64,000 bases of DNA from Pseudomonas gessardii (GTDB taxonomy: Bacteria > Pseudomonadota > Gammaproteobacteria > Pseudomonadales > Pseudomonadaceae): contig NZ_MNPU01000028.1 in NCBI RefSeq assembly GCF_001983165.1, positions 1-64,000 on the forward strand, in the 5' to 3' direction. The notes below the pieces were generated by a model that did not search any database, was not told the origin of the DNA, and worked only from the letters and a program-made list of their open reading frames with translations. Each line of letters opens with the position of its first letter. Within the stretch, counting starts at the first letter, position 1. Positions 9,510 through 18,852 of this stretch are shown here, in pieces. The translations under genes and the position numbers were made by a program.

Positions 9510-10721
9510 ATGCAGGTCAGCAAATCGAACAAGCTCGCCAACGTCTGCTACGACATTCGCGGCCCAGTGCTCAAGCACGCCAAACGCCTGGAAGAGGAAG
9601 GCCATCGCATCCTCAAGCTGAACATTGGCAACCCGGCGCCCTTTGGTTTCGAAGCGCCGGACGAAATCCTCCAGGACGTGATCCGCAACTTGCCCACCGC
9701 CCAGGGCTACAGCGACTCCAAAGGCTTGTTCAGCGCACGCAAGGCGGTGATGCAGTACTACCAGCAAAAACAGGTGGAAGGTGTCGGCATCGAGGACATC
9801 TACCTGGGCAACGGCGTCTCCGAGCTGATCGTGATGGCCATGCAGGCCTTGCTCAACAACGGCGACGAAGTGCTGGTGCCGGCGCCTGACTACCCGCTGT
9901 GGACCGCCGCCGTCACCCTGGCCGGCGGTCACCCGGTGCACTACTTGTGCGACGAGCAAGCCAACTGGTGGCCGGACCTGGCCGATATCAAGGCCAAGAT
10001 CACGCCCAACACCAAGGCACTGGTCATCATCAACCCGAACAACCCGACCGGCGCGGTGTACTCCAAGGAAGTGCTGCTGGGCATGCTGGAACTGGCGCGC
10101 CAGCACAATCTGGTGGTGTTCTCCGACGAGATCTACGACAAGATCCTCTATGACGATGCCGTGCATATCTGCACCGCCTCCCTGGCCCCGGACCTGCTGT
10201 GCCTGACGTTCAACGGCCTGTCCAAGTCCTACCGGGTGGCGGGTTTCCGCTCCGGCTGGGTGGCCATCTCCGGCCCCAAGCACAATGCCCAGAGCTACAT
10301 CGAAGGCATCGACATGCTGGCCAATATGCGCCTGTGCGCCAACGTACCCAGCCAGCACGCGATCCAGACCGCGCTGGGCGGCTACCAGAGCATCAACGAC
10401 CTGGTGCTGCCAGCCGGCCGCCTGCTGGAACAGCGCAACCGCACCTGGGAGTTGCTCAACGATATTCCCGGCGTCAGTTGTGTCAAACCCATGGGCGCCT
10501 TGTACGCGTTCCCACGGATCGACCCGAAAGTCTGCCCGATCCACAACGACGAGAAGTTCGTCCTCGACCTGCTGCTGTCAGAAAAGCTGCTGGTGGTGCA
10601 AGGCACCGCGTTCAACTGGCCGTGGCCTGATCACTTCCGCGTGGTGACCTTGCCGCGTGTGGATGACCTGGATATGGCCATAGGCCGCATCGGCAACTTC
10701 CTGAAGTCCTATCGCCAGTAA
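9510..10721 (+). CDS. alaA: Glutamate-pyruvate aminotransferase (AlaA-like)
   Basis: A fold-type I PLP aminotransferase of 403 residues, the length of E. coli AlaA. Motifs include NGVSELIVMAMQAL, the substrate-carboxylate region NPNNPTGAVY, and the PLP lysine in NGLSKSYRVAGFRSGW. It is expected to make alanine from pyruvate and glutamate. The ATG at 9510 (MQVSKSNKLANV) matches the family start. Further upstream the frame runs open without similarity. It is divergent from msrB and followed after 313 bases by htpX. Confidence 0.92.
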   Translation: MQVSKSNKLANVCYDIRGPVLKHAKRLEEEGHRILKLNIGNPAPFGFEAPDEILQDVIRNLPTAQGYSDSKGLFSARKAVMQYYQQKQVEGVGIEDIYLGNGVSELIVMAMQALLNNGDEVLVPAPDYPLWTAAVTLAGGHPVHYLCDEQANWWPDLADIKAKITPNTKALVIINPNNPTGAVYSKEVLLGMLELARQHNLVVFSDEIYDKILYDDAVHICTASLAPDLLCLTFNGLSKSYRVAGFRSGWVAISGPKHNAQSYIEGIDMLANMRLCANVPSQHAIQTALGGYQSINDLVLPAGRLLEQRNRTWELLNDIPGVSCVKPMGALYAFPRIDPKVCPIHNDEKFVLDLLLSEKLLVVQGTAFNWPWPDHFRVVTLPRVDDLDMAIGRIGNFLKSYRQ

Positions 10722-10960
10722 CCTGCTTTCGCTGTGCGACCCGACACAGGTCGTACAGCGAGTATCTGGCAACACATCTGTGCCCACGCCAGGCAGAAAC
10801 ACCTTCTTGCCCCGCCCCATGCCCTATCTACTCTGTAGCCCCCAACAATCACGGGGCCCCAAGGCTGCCGAACGGGAATTTCCCTCGACATTCAGAGTCA
10901 GAAAAAACCTTCAAGGCTCTACATTCAAGCTGTAGGACACAGTTTGAAATAGTCGCCCGG

Positions 10961-10988
10961 TTGAATAGCCCAGTGCCGCACCTTATAT
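10961..10988 (+). promoter_or_regulatory. Possible heat-shock promoter of htpX
   Basis: In the 313-base gap before htpX, TTGAAT (10961) is followed after 12 bases by CACCTTATATA. This loosely resembles a sigma-32 promoter, and htpX is a known heat-shock gene in E. coli. The match is partial, so this is only a candidate. I see nothing else definite in the gap apart from the htpX ribosome site GAGGAG. Confidence 0.25.
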
Positions 10989-11034
10989 ACCCCGCAGTAA
11001 GCGACATATTAAGCATGAGGAGAATTCTACAACC

Positions 11035-11922
11035 ATGATGCGCATCCTGCTGTTCTTGGCCACTAACCTGGCGGTCGTGCTGATTGCCAGCATCACCCTG
11101 AGCCTTTTCGGCTTCAACGGGTTCATGGCGGCCAACGGGGTTGATCTGAACCTCAATCAGCTGCTGGTTTTCTGTGCCGTCTTTGGTTTTGCCGGCTCGA
11201 TCTTCTCGCTGTTCATCTCCAAGTGGATGGCGAAGATGAGCACCAGCACCCAGATCATCACCCAGCCGCGCACCCGGCATGAGCAATGGCTGCTGCAGAC
11301 CGTCGAGCAACTGTCCCGCGAAGCCGGGATCAAGATGCCCGAAGTCGGGATCTTCCCGGCCTACGAGGCCAACGCCTTTGCCACCGGCTGGAACAAGAAC
11401 GATGCTCTTGTTGCCGTCAGCCAGGGTTTGCTGGAGCGTTTCTCGCCCGACGAAGTGAAGGCCGTGCTGGCCCACGAGATCGGCCACGTCGCCAACGGTG
11501 ACATGGTGACCCTGGCACTGGTCCAGGGCGTGGTGAACACCTTCGTGATGTTCTTCGCGCGGATCATCGGCAACTTTGTCGACAAGGTGATCTTCAAGAA
11601 CGAAGGCGGCCAGGGTATCGCCTACTACGTGGCGACGATCTTTGCCGAACTGGTCCTGGGCTTCCTCGCCAGCTCCATCGTGATGTGGTTCTCGCGCAAA
11701 CGCGAATTCCGCGCCGACGAAGCCGGCGCCCAGTTGGCCGGTACTGCCGCCATGATCGGCGCCCTGCAACGCCTGCGCTCCGAACAGGGCCTGCCGGTGC
11801 ATATGCCTGACACCCTGAATGCCTTCGGCATCAACGGTGGCGTCAAGCAAGGCCTGGCGCGGATGTTCATGAGCCACCCGCCGCTGGAAGAGCGGATCGA
11901 CGCACTGCGTCGTCGCGGCTGA
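11035..11922 (+). CDS. htpX: Membrane zinc metalloprotease HtpX
   Basis: An inner-membrane M48 protease of 295 residues. Two N-terminal membrane segments (about 4-24 and 40-60) come first, then the zinc motif HEIGH (147-151), two further hydrophobic stretches and FRADEAGA with the third zinc ligand. HtpX degrades misfolded membrane proteins alongside FtsH. The ribosome site GAGGAGAA precedes the ATG at good spacing. A strong terminator follows. The gene is monocistronic. Confidence 0.96.
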   Translation: MMRILLFLATNLAVVLIASITLSLFGFNGFMAANGVDLNLNQLLVFCAVFGFAGSIFSLFISKWMAKMSTSTQIITQPRTRHEQWLLQTVEQLSREAGIKMPEVGIFPAYEANAFATGWNKNDALVAVSQGLLERFSPDEVKAVLAHEIGHVANGDMVTLALVQGVVNTFVMFFARIIGNFVDKVIFKNEGGQGIAYYVATIFAELVLGFLASSIVMWFSRKREFRADEAGAQLAGTAAMIGALQRLRSEQGLPVHMPDTLNAFGINGGVKQGLARMFMSHPPLEERIDALRRRG

Positions 11923-11936
11923 CAGCCAAGCTGGTC

Positions 11937-11967
11937 AAAAAGGGGCGATTGAATCGCCCCTTTTTTG
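11937..11967. terminator. Bidirectional terminator, htpX/tpm
   Basis: The stem ggggcgattgaatcgcccc (11942-11960) is flanked by A and T runs. It lies between the convergent htpX and tpm genes and can serve both strands. Confidence 0.9.
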
Positions 11968-11979
11968 TGCTCGCGTGTT

Positions 11980-12636
11980 TTACCGCCCCGCCAGTTGGTA
12001 AACCCGCTCCTCCAGCCGCGTGACGCCATCCTGGGCGAACTTCGGGCTCTCGGCCAGGATATCCCGCTGCTCCAGGACACTCAGGCGCCAGCGCACTCCC
12101 AACAGCCCCCGAACCTCATCGTCGCTCACTGCAAACGGCGGCCCTGCCTTCAGGGCCTGCTCATAATCAAGGCTGATCAACAGGCCATCCTGCACCTGAG
12201 GTGCAATCGCCTGCAAATGCGCGACATAACGCTCACGCATCGGCGGCGGCAAGGCTATTAGCGCCGCACGATCGTACAGTGCGGTGCATCCCGCCACATC
12301 GGCGCGACGCAATTGGAAGAAATCACCGCACCACAACTCGATAGCGTCCGCCTGATAAACCTTGAAGTTTCCCCGCTGGCTGACTTGCGCAGTCAGGTGT
12401 TGCTCCTGGAAGAACTCTTCAACGGCCTTTTCCGACAATTCCACACCCAGGACCCGATACCCCTGTTCCGCCAGCCACACCATGTCCAGGCTTTTGCCAC
12501 ACAGCGGCACCAACACCCTGGCCCCACTGGCCAACCCCAAGCCCGGCCAGTGTCGCTGCAAATAGGGATTGACCCCTGGGAGATGAAAGCCGATCTGATT
12601 GCGTGCCCAGCGGTCATGCCAAAAAGTGGAATCCAT
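11980..12636 (-). CDS. tpm: Thiopurine S-methyltransferase
   Basis: A SAM-dependent methyltransferase of 218 residues, the usual length in Pseudomonas. It begins MDSTFWHDRWARNQIGFH, typical of the family, and has the SAM site VLVPLCGKSLDMVWLAEQGY (starting near 40). Bacterial Tpm methylates thiopurines and is linked to resistance to tellurite and selenium compounds. The ATG at 12636 is preceded by AGGGGT. It is divergent from the dioxygenase gene with about 100 bases between the starts. Confidence 0.93.
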   Translation of the reverse strand: MDSTFWHDRWARNQIGFHLPGVNPYLQRHWPGLGLASGARVLVPLCGKSLDMVWLAEQGYRVLGVELSEKAVEEFFQEQHLTAQVSQRGNFKVYQADAIELWCGDFFQLRRADVAGCTALYDRAALIALPPPMRERYVAHLQAIAPQVQDGLLISLDYEQALKAGPPFAVSDDEVRGLLGVRWRLSVLEQRDILAESPKFAQDGVTRLEERVYQLAGR

Positions 12637-12739
12637 GAATACCCCTGAAAACTTGATCAAATAGCGCTAAAACTTATATTAGATTTAGATCAATGATCTG
12701 ATTGAAGATGGTCCTATCTTAACCTTGAGGGCCCTGCTC

Positions 12740-13507
12740 ATGCTCCCCAGCCTGTTTATTTCCCACGGCTCACCCATGCTTGCCCTGCAACCCGGCGCCA
12801 GCGGCCCGGCACTTCAGCGCCTGGCCGCTGACTTGCCACGCCCCAGGGCAATCGTGGTGATGTCCGCGCACTGGGAAAGTCGCGAGCTACTGGTCAGTGG
12901 CAGCCCTGCCCCAGAAACCTGGCACGACTTCGGCGGCTTCCCCCGCGAACTGTTTGCGGTGCAATATCCAGCGCCCGGCGACCCAGCACTGGCGCAACAG
13001 ATCGTCGAACTACTCGCAGCCAATGGCTTGCCAGCCCGCCTCGACAACCAGCGCCCGTTTGACCATGGCACCTGGGTGCCGCTGTCGCTGATGTACCCGG
13101 CGGCCGATATCCCAGTGGTACAGGTCTCGCTACCTAGCCATATGGGCCCCGCGTTGCAAACCCGGATCGGGCAGGCACTGCGCAGTTTGCGTGAACAAGG
13201 CGTGCTGTTGATCGGCTCGGGCAGCATCACTCATAACCTCGGTGAACTGGATTGGCGAGCCGGGCCGCAAAGCATTGAGCCCTGGGCGGGGGACTTTCGC
13301 GATTGGGTGGTCGACAAACTGTCGGCACAGGATGAGACCGCGCTGCACGACTACCGCAAGCAAGCGCCTTATGCGGAGCGCAGCCACCCCAGCGATGAGC
13401 ACTTGTTACCGTTGTATTTCGCGCGCGGGGCCGGAGGCGAGTTCAGTATCGCGCACCAAGGCTTCACCCTGGGCGCATTGGGGATGGACATCTACCGCTT
13501 CGGATAA
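12740..13507 (+). CDS. DODA-type extradiol ring-opening dioxygenase
   Basis: A protein of 255 residues in the LigB/DODA family (E. coli YgiD-like). Likely metal-binding histidines sit in ISHGSP (His9), SAHWES and DHGTWVP, with HPSDEHL near the C-terminus. YgiD-type enzymes open catechol rings such as that of L-DOPA; the natural substrate here is not known. The ATG at 12740 is preferred (GAGGG upstream) over an in-frame TTG at 12725. A terminator follows. Confidence 0.88.
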   Translation: MLPSLFISHGSPMLALQPGASGPALQRLAADLPRPRAIVVMSAHWESRELLVSGSPAPETWHDFGGFPRELFAVQYPAPGDPALAQQIVELLAANGLPARLDNQRPFDHGTWVPLSLMYPAADIPVVQVSLPSHMGPALQTRIGQALRSLREQGVLLIGSGSITHNLGELDWRAGPQSIEPWAGDFRDWVVDKLSAQDETALHDYRKQAPYAERSHPSDEHLLPLYFARGAGGEFSIAHQGFTLGALGMDIYRFG

Positions 13508-13541
13508 CACCGGGCCTACAGTCCGAGCTCAAATCCCAGGC

Positions 13542-13574
13542 AAAAAAATCCCCGAACCAGTCGGGGATTTTTTA
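13542..13574. terminator. Bidirectional terminator
   Basis: A-tract, stem aatccccgaaccagtcggggatt and T-tract, between the convergent dioxygenase and deaD genes. Confidence 0.9.
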
Positions 13575-13601
13575 TGTTCGATCAATCAACCCTAAGGTCG
13601 A

Positions 13602-15275
13602 TCAATCTTCGCGATAGCGACGCAGCTTGAGCTGCTTGCCGGCAACGCGGGTGTCCTTCAGCTTGGCCAGCAACTTCTCCAGGCCATCTTCCGGCAGCTC
13701 CACCAGGGAGAAGCTGTCACGCACCTGGATACGACCGATCGCTTCACGTGCCAGGCCACCCTCGTTGAGGATAGCGCCCAGCAGGTTCTTGGCGGCGATG
13801 CCGTCACGTGCGCCCAGCGCGGTACGGCAACGAGCACGGCCTTCAGCCAATGCAACCGGAGCACGACGCTCACGATCACCACGGTCCGGACGGTCGCCGG
13901 TACGCTCTGGACGATCACCGCGTGGCGCGTTGTTCGGCACCAGTGGACGTTCTTTCTCGATCGCAGCCAGGGTCAGGGCCTGACCGTTGGTAGCCTTGCG
14001 CAGCAGGGCTGCAGCCAGGGCACGCGGGGTGCAACCGATATCGGCAGTCAGGCGGTCCAGCAGATCACCGTGGGTCGATTCAGCGTCAGCCACCAGCGGC
14101 GACAGACTGTTGGTCAGTTTCTTGATGCGCGCATCGAGAACAGCCTGGGCATCCGGCAAGCGGACTTCGGCAACTTTCTGACCGGTTACACGCTCGATCA
14201 CTTGCAGCATGCGGCGCTCACGCGGAGTCACCAGCAGCAATGCACGACCTTCGCGACCCGCACGGCCGGTACGGCCGATACGGTGAACGTAGGACTCTGG
14301 GTCGTACGGCATGTCAACGTTGAACACGTGGGTGATACGTGGAACGTCGAGGCCACGAGCAGCAACGTCGGTCGCTACAACGATGTCCAGACGGCCATCC
14401 TTGAGGGAGTCGATCACGCGCTCACGCTGGTTCTGGGCGATGTCACCGTTCAGCGCAGCGGCCTTGTAGCCTTTGGCTTCCAGGGCACTGGCCAGGTCCA
14501 GGGTCGCTTGCTTGGTACGCACGAACATGATCAGGGCGTCGAAGTCTTCGACTTCCAGCAGGCTCAATACAGCCGAGGTCTTCTGGTCAGCGTGAACCAA
14601 CAGGTGAGCCTGTTCGATCGCGGTAACGGTCTGGGTCTTGGTCTGGATCTTCACGTGTTGCGGATCGCGCAGATGGCGTTCGGCAATGGCACGGATCGAC
14701 TGCGGCAGGGTGGCCGAGAACAATACGGTCTGACGGGTCGGTGGCAGCGCCTTGAAGATGACTTCCAGGTCATCCATGAAGCCCAGCTTCAACATTTCGT
14801 CAGCTTCGTCGAGAACCAGGTGGTTCACGGTCGACAGCACTTTCTCGTCACGACGCAGGTGGTCGCACAGACGGCCCGGAGTGGCGACAACGATCTGTGC
14901 GCCATTACGGATGGCTTTCAGTTGTGGGCCCATAGGCGCGCCGCCGTAAACGGCCACAACGGTAACGCCCGGCATTTGCTTGGCGTAGGTTTCGAAAGCG
15001 GTTGCTACTTGCAGCGCCAACTCACGGGTTGGCGCCAGGATCAGGGCTTGCGGCTCGCGCTTGGCAGGATCGATGCAATGCAGGATAGGCAGGGCGAACG
15101 CGGCGGTTTTACCGGTACCGGTTTGCGCCTGGCCAATCATGTCCTGGCCGGCCATGATGATCGGGATCGATTGCTGCTGAATAGCCGAAGGTTCTTCGTA
15201 GCCAGTCGCGATGACGGCAGCAAGAATGTTCGGGTTAAGATTAAAAGCGGCGAAGCCGCCGGTTTCCTGGGTCAT
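13602..15275 (-). CDS. deaD: DEAD-box RNA helicase DeaD/CsdA
   Basis: A helicase of 557 residues. Motifs: Q motif near the N-terminus, Walker A AQTGTGKTA, PTRELALQ, DEAD in LVLDEADEML, SAT in LFSATLPQ, and the HRIGRTGRAGREG region. An Arg/Asp/Gly-rich linker (about 445-470) leads to a C-terminal DbpA-like RNA-binding fold. CsdA/DeaD works in ribosome assembly and RNA decay, especially in the cold. The ATG at 15275 has AGAGG upstream. The mRNA appears to carry a leader of about 210 bases (see the promoter entry), as in E. coli deaD. Confidence 0.93.
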   Translation of the reverse strand: MTQETGGFAAFNLNPNILAAVIATGYEEPSAIQQQSIPIIMAGQDMIGQAQTGTGKTAAFALPILHCIDPAKREPQALILAPTRELALQVATAFETYAKQMPGVTVVAVYGGAPMGPQLKAIRNGAQIVVATPGRLCDHLRRDEKVLSTVNHLVLDEADEMLKLGFMDDLEVIFKALPPTRQTVLFSATLPQSIRAIAERHLRDPQHVKIQTKTQTVTAIEQAHLLVHADQKTSAVLSLLEVEDFDALIMFVRTKQATLDLASALEAKGYKAAALNGDIAQNQRERVIDSLKDGRLDIVVATDVAARGLDVPRITHVFNVDMPYDPESYVHRIGRTGRAGREGRALLLVTPRERRMLQVIERVTGQKVAEVRLPDAQAVLDARIKKLTNSLSPLVADAESTHGDLLDRLTADIGCTPRALAAALLRKATNGQALTLAAIEKERPLVPNNAPRGDRPERTGDRPDRGDRERRAPVALAEGRARCRTALGARDGIAAKNLLGAILNEGGLAREAIGRIQVRDSFSLVELPEDGLEKLLAKLKDTRVAGKQLKLRRYRED

Positions 15276-15495
15276 GGGTCTGCCTCTAAGTGCATCCGCA
15301 AAGACCCATGCTCCAAAGCTGCGCATGCCGTGTTGAGACTCAAGAGTCGCCCTGGCTGCTTTGTCGGCGGGGATTTGCGAAAACGAATGAATGAAAAAGA
15401 TTCGTCAAGGAAGAGTCCGCTGTGCGGACGTGCAGCCGAAGCTGACTTCGGGGAATTGCGCTACCTAAACGCGGCCCGGTTAAAGGCCGGCGCGC

Positions 15496-15525
15496 ACTAT
15501 ACCGGAAATCCCTGAAAAAGGGAGC
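15496..15525 (-). promoter_or_regulatory. Probable sigma-70 promoter of deaD
   Basis: On the minus strand TATAGT (15501-15496) is followed by the GC-rich discriminator gcgcgcc. The -35 region is weak (CTCCCT at 17-base spacing) and overlaps a small hairpin, tccctgaaaaaggga. Transcription from here gives a leader of about 214 bases before the deaD ATG. Read on the plus strand, the hairpin plus T-run looks like a terminator, perhaps of a short transcript. Otherwise 15276-15697 shows no gene. Confidence 0.45.
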
Positions 15526-15697
15526 TTTTTTTATCGGAAAAGGCCATTCAACTGCTCTGTGTCACAGGCTTTGCGCATCCTTGCAGGAACGTCTATTTTT
15601 CAAAGGCCCGGCCCTGTTGGTCATTGCGCTTAAACGCTTCACCTTTTGCAGCGGGCCCTTCGGTCCGAAACTGCCTTTCGCGCCCGAGGATCCACCC

Positions 15698-16489
15698 ATG
15701 AAACAAGCCAGCAGCAGCCGCGTCAGCCGTGAACTACAAGGGCATATCCTGCTGCTGGGACTTGATCGGGTCGCCAAGCGCAACGCTTTTGACCTCGACT
15801 TGCTCAACGAACTGAGCCTGGCCTATGGCGAGTTCGATCGCAATGAAGAAGCACGCGTGGCCGTGGTGTTCGGGCATGGCGACCACTTCACCGCCGGGCT
15901 GGATCTGATCAACGTCGCCCACACCATGGCGCAAGGCTGGCAACCGCCGCTGGGAGGCTGCGACCCATGGGGCGTGTTCGCCGGGCCCAGGGTCAGCAAA
16001 CCAGTGATCGTTGCCGCGCAGGGCTATTGCCTGACCATCGGAATCGAATTGATGCTCGCGGCGGACATCAACCTGTGCGCCAGCAATACGCGCTTTGCGC
16101 AGATGGAAGTACAGCGTGGGATCTTTCCTTTTGGCGGCGCCACCCTGCGCCTGCATCAGATCGCTGGCTGGGGCAACGCCATGCGCTGGTTGCTGACGGG
16201 CGATGAGTTCGATGCCCATGAAGCGCTGCGACTGGGGCTGGTGCAAGAGGTCATGGCCAGCGAAGACCTGCTGCCCCGGGCGCTGGCCCTGGCCAACCGG
16301 ATTGCCAGCCAGGCACCGCTGGGCGTGCAGGCGACTTTGACATCGGCACGACAGGCGCGGGATGAAGGCGAGACTGCGGCGGCGACCGGGTTGCCGGTGC
16401 TGGTCGAGAAACTGCTTAACAGCGAGGATGCTAAGGAAGGGGTGCGGGCGATGCTGGAGAAGCGGCCGGGGGTGTTCAAAGGTTTGTAA
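15698..16489 (+). CDS. Enoyl-CoA hydratase/isomerase family (crotonase)
   Basis: A protein of 263 residues with the crotonase fold. The oxyanion-hole segments GHGDHFTAGLDL and QGYCLTIGIELMLAADI, and MEVQRGIFPFGGA with a conserved Glu, are visible. The substrate cannot be told from sequence. The ATG at 15698 follows GAGGA; the frame extends 39 codons upstream but that stretch overlaps the deaD promoter region and lacks similarity. It is divergent from deaD. Confidence 0.88.
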   Translation: MKQASSSRVSRELQGHILLLGLDRVAKRNAFDLDLLNELSLAYGEFDRNEEARVAVVFGHGDHFTAGLDLINVAHTMAQGWQPPLGGCDPWGVFAGPRVSKPVIVAAQGYCLTIGIELMLAADINLCASNTRFAQMEVQRGIFPFGGATLRLHQIAGWGNAMRWLLTGDEFDAHEALRLGLVQEVMASEDLLPRALALANRIASQAPLGVQATLTSARQARDEGETAAATGLPVLVEKLLNSEDAKEGVRAMLEKRPGVFKGL

Positions 16490-16507
16490 GCAGTCAGTGA
16501 TGGCCTC

Positions 16508-16572
16508 ATCGCGGGCAAGCCCGCTCCCACATTTGACCGCATACACCTGTGGGCGGGCTTGCCCGCGATGGG
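16508..16572. repeat. REP-type inverted repeat pair
   Basis: atcgcgggcaagcccgctcc (16508) faces gggcgggcttgcccgcgat (to 16569), between the convergent crotonase and methyltransferase genes. Confidence 0.83.
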
Positions 16573-16585
16573 CCAGTACAGACAC

Positions 16586-17341
16586 CTACGTCGCCGGCCG
16601 AACAGCCTTGATCAACGCCTGCAACGAATACCCCAGGCGCGGCGCCAGCGCCTCGGCCCGCGCAGAAACCGCCGCCAGGTCCAGCGTCTGGTCCAGGTCC
16701 GCCGGCACCAGCAGGATCACGTTGCCCTCCTTCACCGGCAACTCCCAGTAATGCCGATGATAAAGCCCGCGCAACAGTGCAGCACCCAGCGGCTTGCCAT
16801 CATCGGTGGCCCACTGGTTGATCACCAGCCAGCCACCGGGGTTGAGTTTCTTCTGGCAATTTTCCAGGAAGGTCCAGGCCAGATGGCCAACCCCCGGCCC
16901 GACATCGGTGTACAGGTCGACGAAAATCAGGTCCGCCGGCTCCGCAGTCTCCAGCAACTCCAGTGCATCACCCACGCGGATGTACAAGCGCGGATCATCA
17001 TCGAGCCCTAAATATTCGATAGCCAGGCGCGGCACGTCCGGGCGCAACTCAATGGCCTCGACATCTTCCAGGGGCAGGAATTTAAGGCAAGCCTGGGTCA
17101 GGGTCCCGGCACCCAGGCCGAGGAACAGCGCACTTTCGGGCTGCTCATGGCACAGGGCACCAATCAACATGGCACGGGTGTAGTCATACTCCAGCCAGCT
17201 CGGATCGGCAGTAAACACACAGCTCTGCTCGATGGCATCGCCAAACTCAAGAAAGCGGTAATCGGCCACTTCCAGCACACGGATCATGCCGAAGTCGTCA
17301 TGGACCTCAGCCAACAGGCGCTCGACGCGCTCCTCAGTCAT
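16586..17341 (-). CDS. Spermidine synthase-like methyltransferase-fold protein
   Basis: A protein of 251 residues with the spermidine synthase/SAM Rossmann fold: nucleotide loop ALFLGLGAGTLTQAC, acidic EAIELRPDV and the DLIFVDLYTDVG segment. True SpeE proteins bind decarboxylated SAM and putrescine, but this short form lacks an obvious N-terminal beta-domain and may have another substrate. The ATG at 17341 has TAGGAGAT upstream. It is divergent from the class II DAHP synthase gene, starts 141 bases apart. Confidence 0.8.
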   Translation of the reverse strand: MTEERVERLLAEVHDDFGMIRVLEVADYRFLEFGDAIEQSCVFTADPSWLEYDYTRAMLIGALCHEQPESALFLGLGAGTLTQACLKFLPLEDVEAIELRPDVPRLAIEYLGLDDDPRLYIRVGDALELLETAEPADLIFVDLYTDVGPGVGHLAWTFLENCQKKLNPGGWLVINQWATDDGKPLGAALLRGLYHRHYWELPVKEGNVILLVPADLDQTLDLAAVSARAEALAPRLGYSLQALIKAVRPAT

Positions 17342-17482
17342 TTCATCTCCTAACGGGCCCGGGCACGGGTTCAAGCCGCCTGGTACCAAGCGGGAAAGGC
17401 GCGATTGTCGGCCAAGCAGCGCCAGCAGGTCACGCACTAATTGCTGATAACATGCACGTCCCGACATTCATTCGAGTTCACG

Positions 17483-18829
17483 ATGAGCCAACCCTGGAGC
17501 CCCGACAGCTGGCGCGCCCTGCCGATCCAGCAACAACCCCGCTACCCTGACGCCGCGCACTTGTTGCAGGTAGAGCAGAGCCTGGCCAGTTACCCGCCGC
17601 TGGTCTTCGCCGGCGAAGCCCGGGAGCTGCGCCGCCAGTTTGCCGAGGTGACCCAGGGTCGCGCGTTCCTGCTGCAAGGCGGCGACTGCGCCGAGAGCTT
17701 TGCCGAGTTCTCCGCCGCAAAGATCCGTGACACCTTCAAAGTGCTGCTGCAAATGGCCATTGTCATGACCTTCGCCGCTGGCTGCCCCGTGGTCAAAGTC
17801 GGGCGCATGGCCGGCCAATTCGCCAAGCCGCGCTCGGCCAATGATGAAACCATCGACGGCATCACCCTGCCCGCCTACCGTGGCGATATCGTCAACGGCA
17901 TCGGTTTCGACGAGAAAAGCCGCGTCCCGGATCCCGACCGCCTGCTGCAGTCCTACCACCAGTCCACCGCCACCCTGAACCTGCTGCGGGCCTTCGCCCA
18001 GGGCGGTTTTGCCGACCTGCACCAGGTGCACAAGTGGAACCTGGACTTTATTGCCAACTCCGCCCTGGCCGACAAGTACAGCCAACTGGCAGACCGCATC
18101 GACGAGACCCTGGCCTTCATGCGCGCCTGCGGCATGGACACCTCGCCACAATTGCGCGAGACCAGCTTCTTCACCGCCCACGAAGCCCTGCTGCTCAACT
18201 ACGAGCAAGCCTTCGTGCGCCGCGACAGCCTGACCAACGACTACTACGACTGTTCGGCCCATATGCTGTGGATCGGCGACCGCACGCGCCAGCTCGATGG
18301 CGCCCACGTCGAGTTCCTGCGCGGGGTGAACAACCCGATCGGGGTCAAGGTCGGCCCGAGCATGAACCCCGACGACCTGATTCGCCTGATCGACATCCTC
18401 AACCCGGACAACGACCCCGGCCGCCTGAACCTGATCGCGCGCATGGGCGCCAACAAGGTCGGCGACCATCTGCCCAACCTGATCCGCGCCGTGCAGCGCG
18501 AAGGCAAGCAGGTGCTGTGGAGTTCCGATCCGATGCATGGCAACACCATCAAGGCCAGCAGCGGCTACAAGACCCGGGACTTCGCGCAGATCCTCAGCGA
18601 AGTGAAGGAATTCTTCCAGGTTCATGAAGCCGAAGGCACTTATGCCGGTGGGATTCATATCGAAATGACTGGACAGAATGTTACCGAATGCATTGGTGGC
18701 GCACGGCCGATTACCGAGGATGGCTTGTCGGACCGTTACCACACCCATTGCGACCCGCGGATGAACGCCGATCAGTCGCTGGAATTGGCGTTCCTGATTG
18801 CCGAGACGCTGAAGCAGGTCAAACGCTAG
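17483..18829 (+). CDS. 3-deoxy-7-phosphoheptulonate synthase, class II
   Basis: A cytosolic enzyme of 448 residues for the first step of the shikimate pathway (PEP plus erythrose-4-phosphate). It is plant/mycobacterial-type: FLLQGGDCAESF, KVGRMAGQFAKPRS, YRGDIVNGIGF and WSSDPMHGNT motifs are all present. The ATG at 17483 (MSQPWSPDSWR) matches the family; an in-frame ATG 14 codons upstream does not. A sequence-unrelated class I isozyme lies at 31.25 kb. Confidence 0.95.
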   Translation: MSQPWSPDSWRALPIQQQPRYPDAAHLLQVEQSLASYPPLVFAGEARELRRQFAEVTQGRAFLLQGGDCAESFAEFSAAKIRDTFKVLLQMAIVMTFAAGCPVVKVGRMAGQFAKPRSANDETIDGITLPAYRGDIVNGIGFDEKSRVPDPDRLLQSYHQSTATLNLLRAFAQGGFADLHQVHKWNLDFIANSALADKYSQLADRIDETLAFMRACGMDTSPQLRETSFFTAHEALLLNYEQAFVRRDSLTNDYYDCSAHMLWIGDRTRQLDGAHVEFLRGVNNPIGVKVGPSMNPDDLIRLIDILNPDNDPGRLNLIARMGANKVGDHLPNLIRAVQREGKQVLWSSDPMHGNTIKASSGYKTRDFAQILSEVKEFFQVHEAEGTYAGGIHIEMTGQNVTECIGGARPITEDGLSDRYHTHCDPRMNADQSLELAFLIAETLKQVKR

Positions 18830-18852
18830 GGCGGTGGCGGCCTGATCCACCG

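Noticed and set aside
13602..15275. Suspected frameshift in the Arg/Asp-rich linker of DeaD
   Set aside because: The frame continues cleanly into a normal DbpA-like RNA-binding domain; the linker is simply low-complexity.
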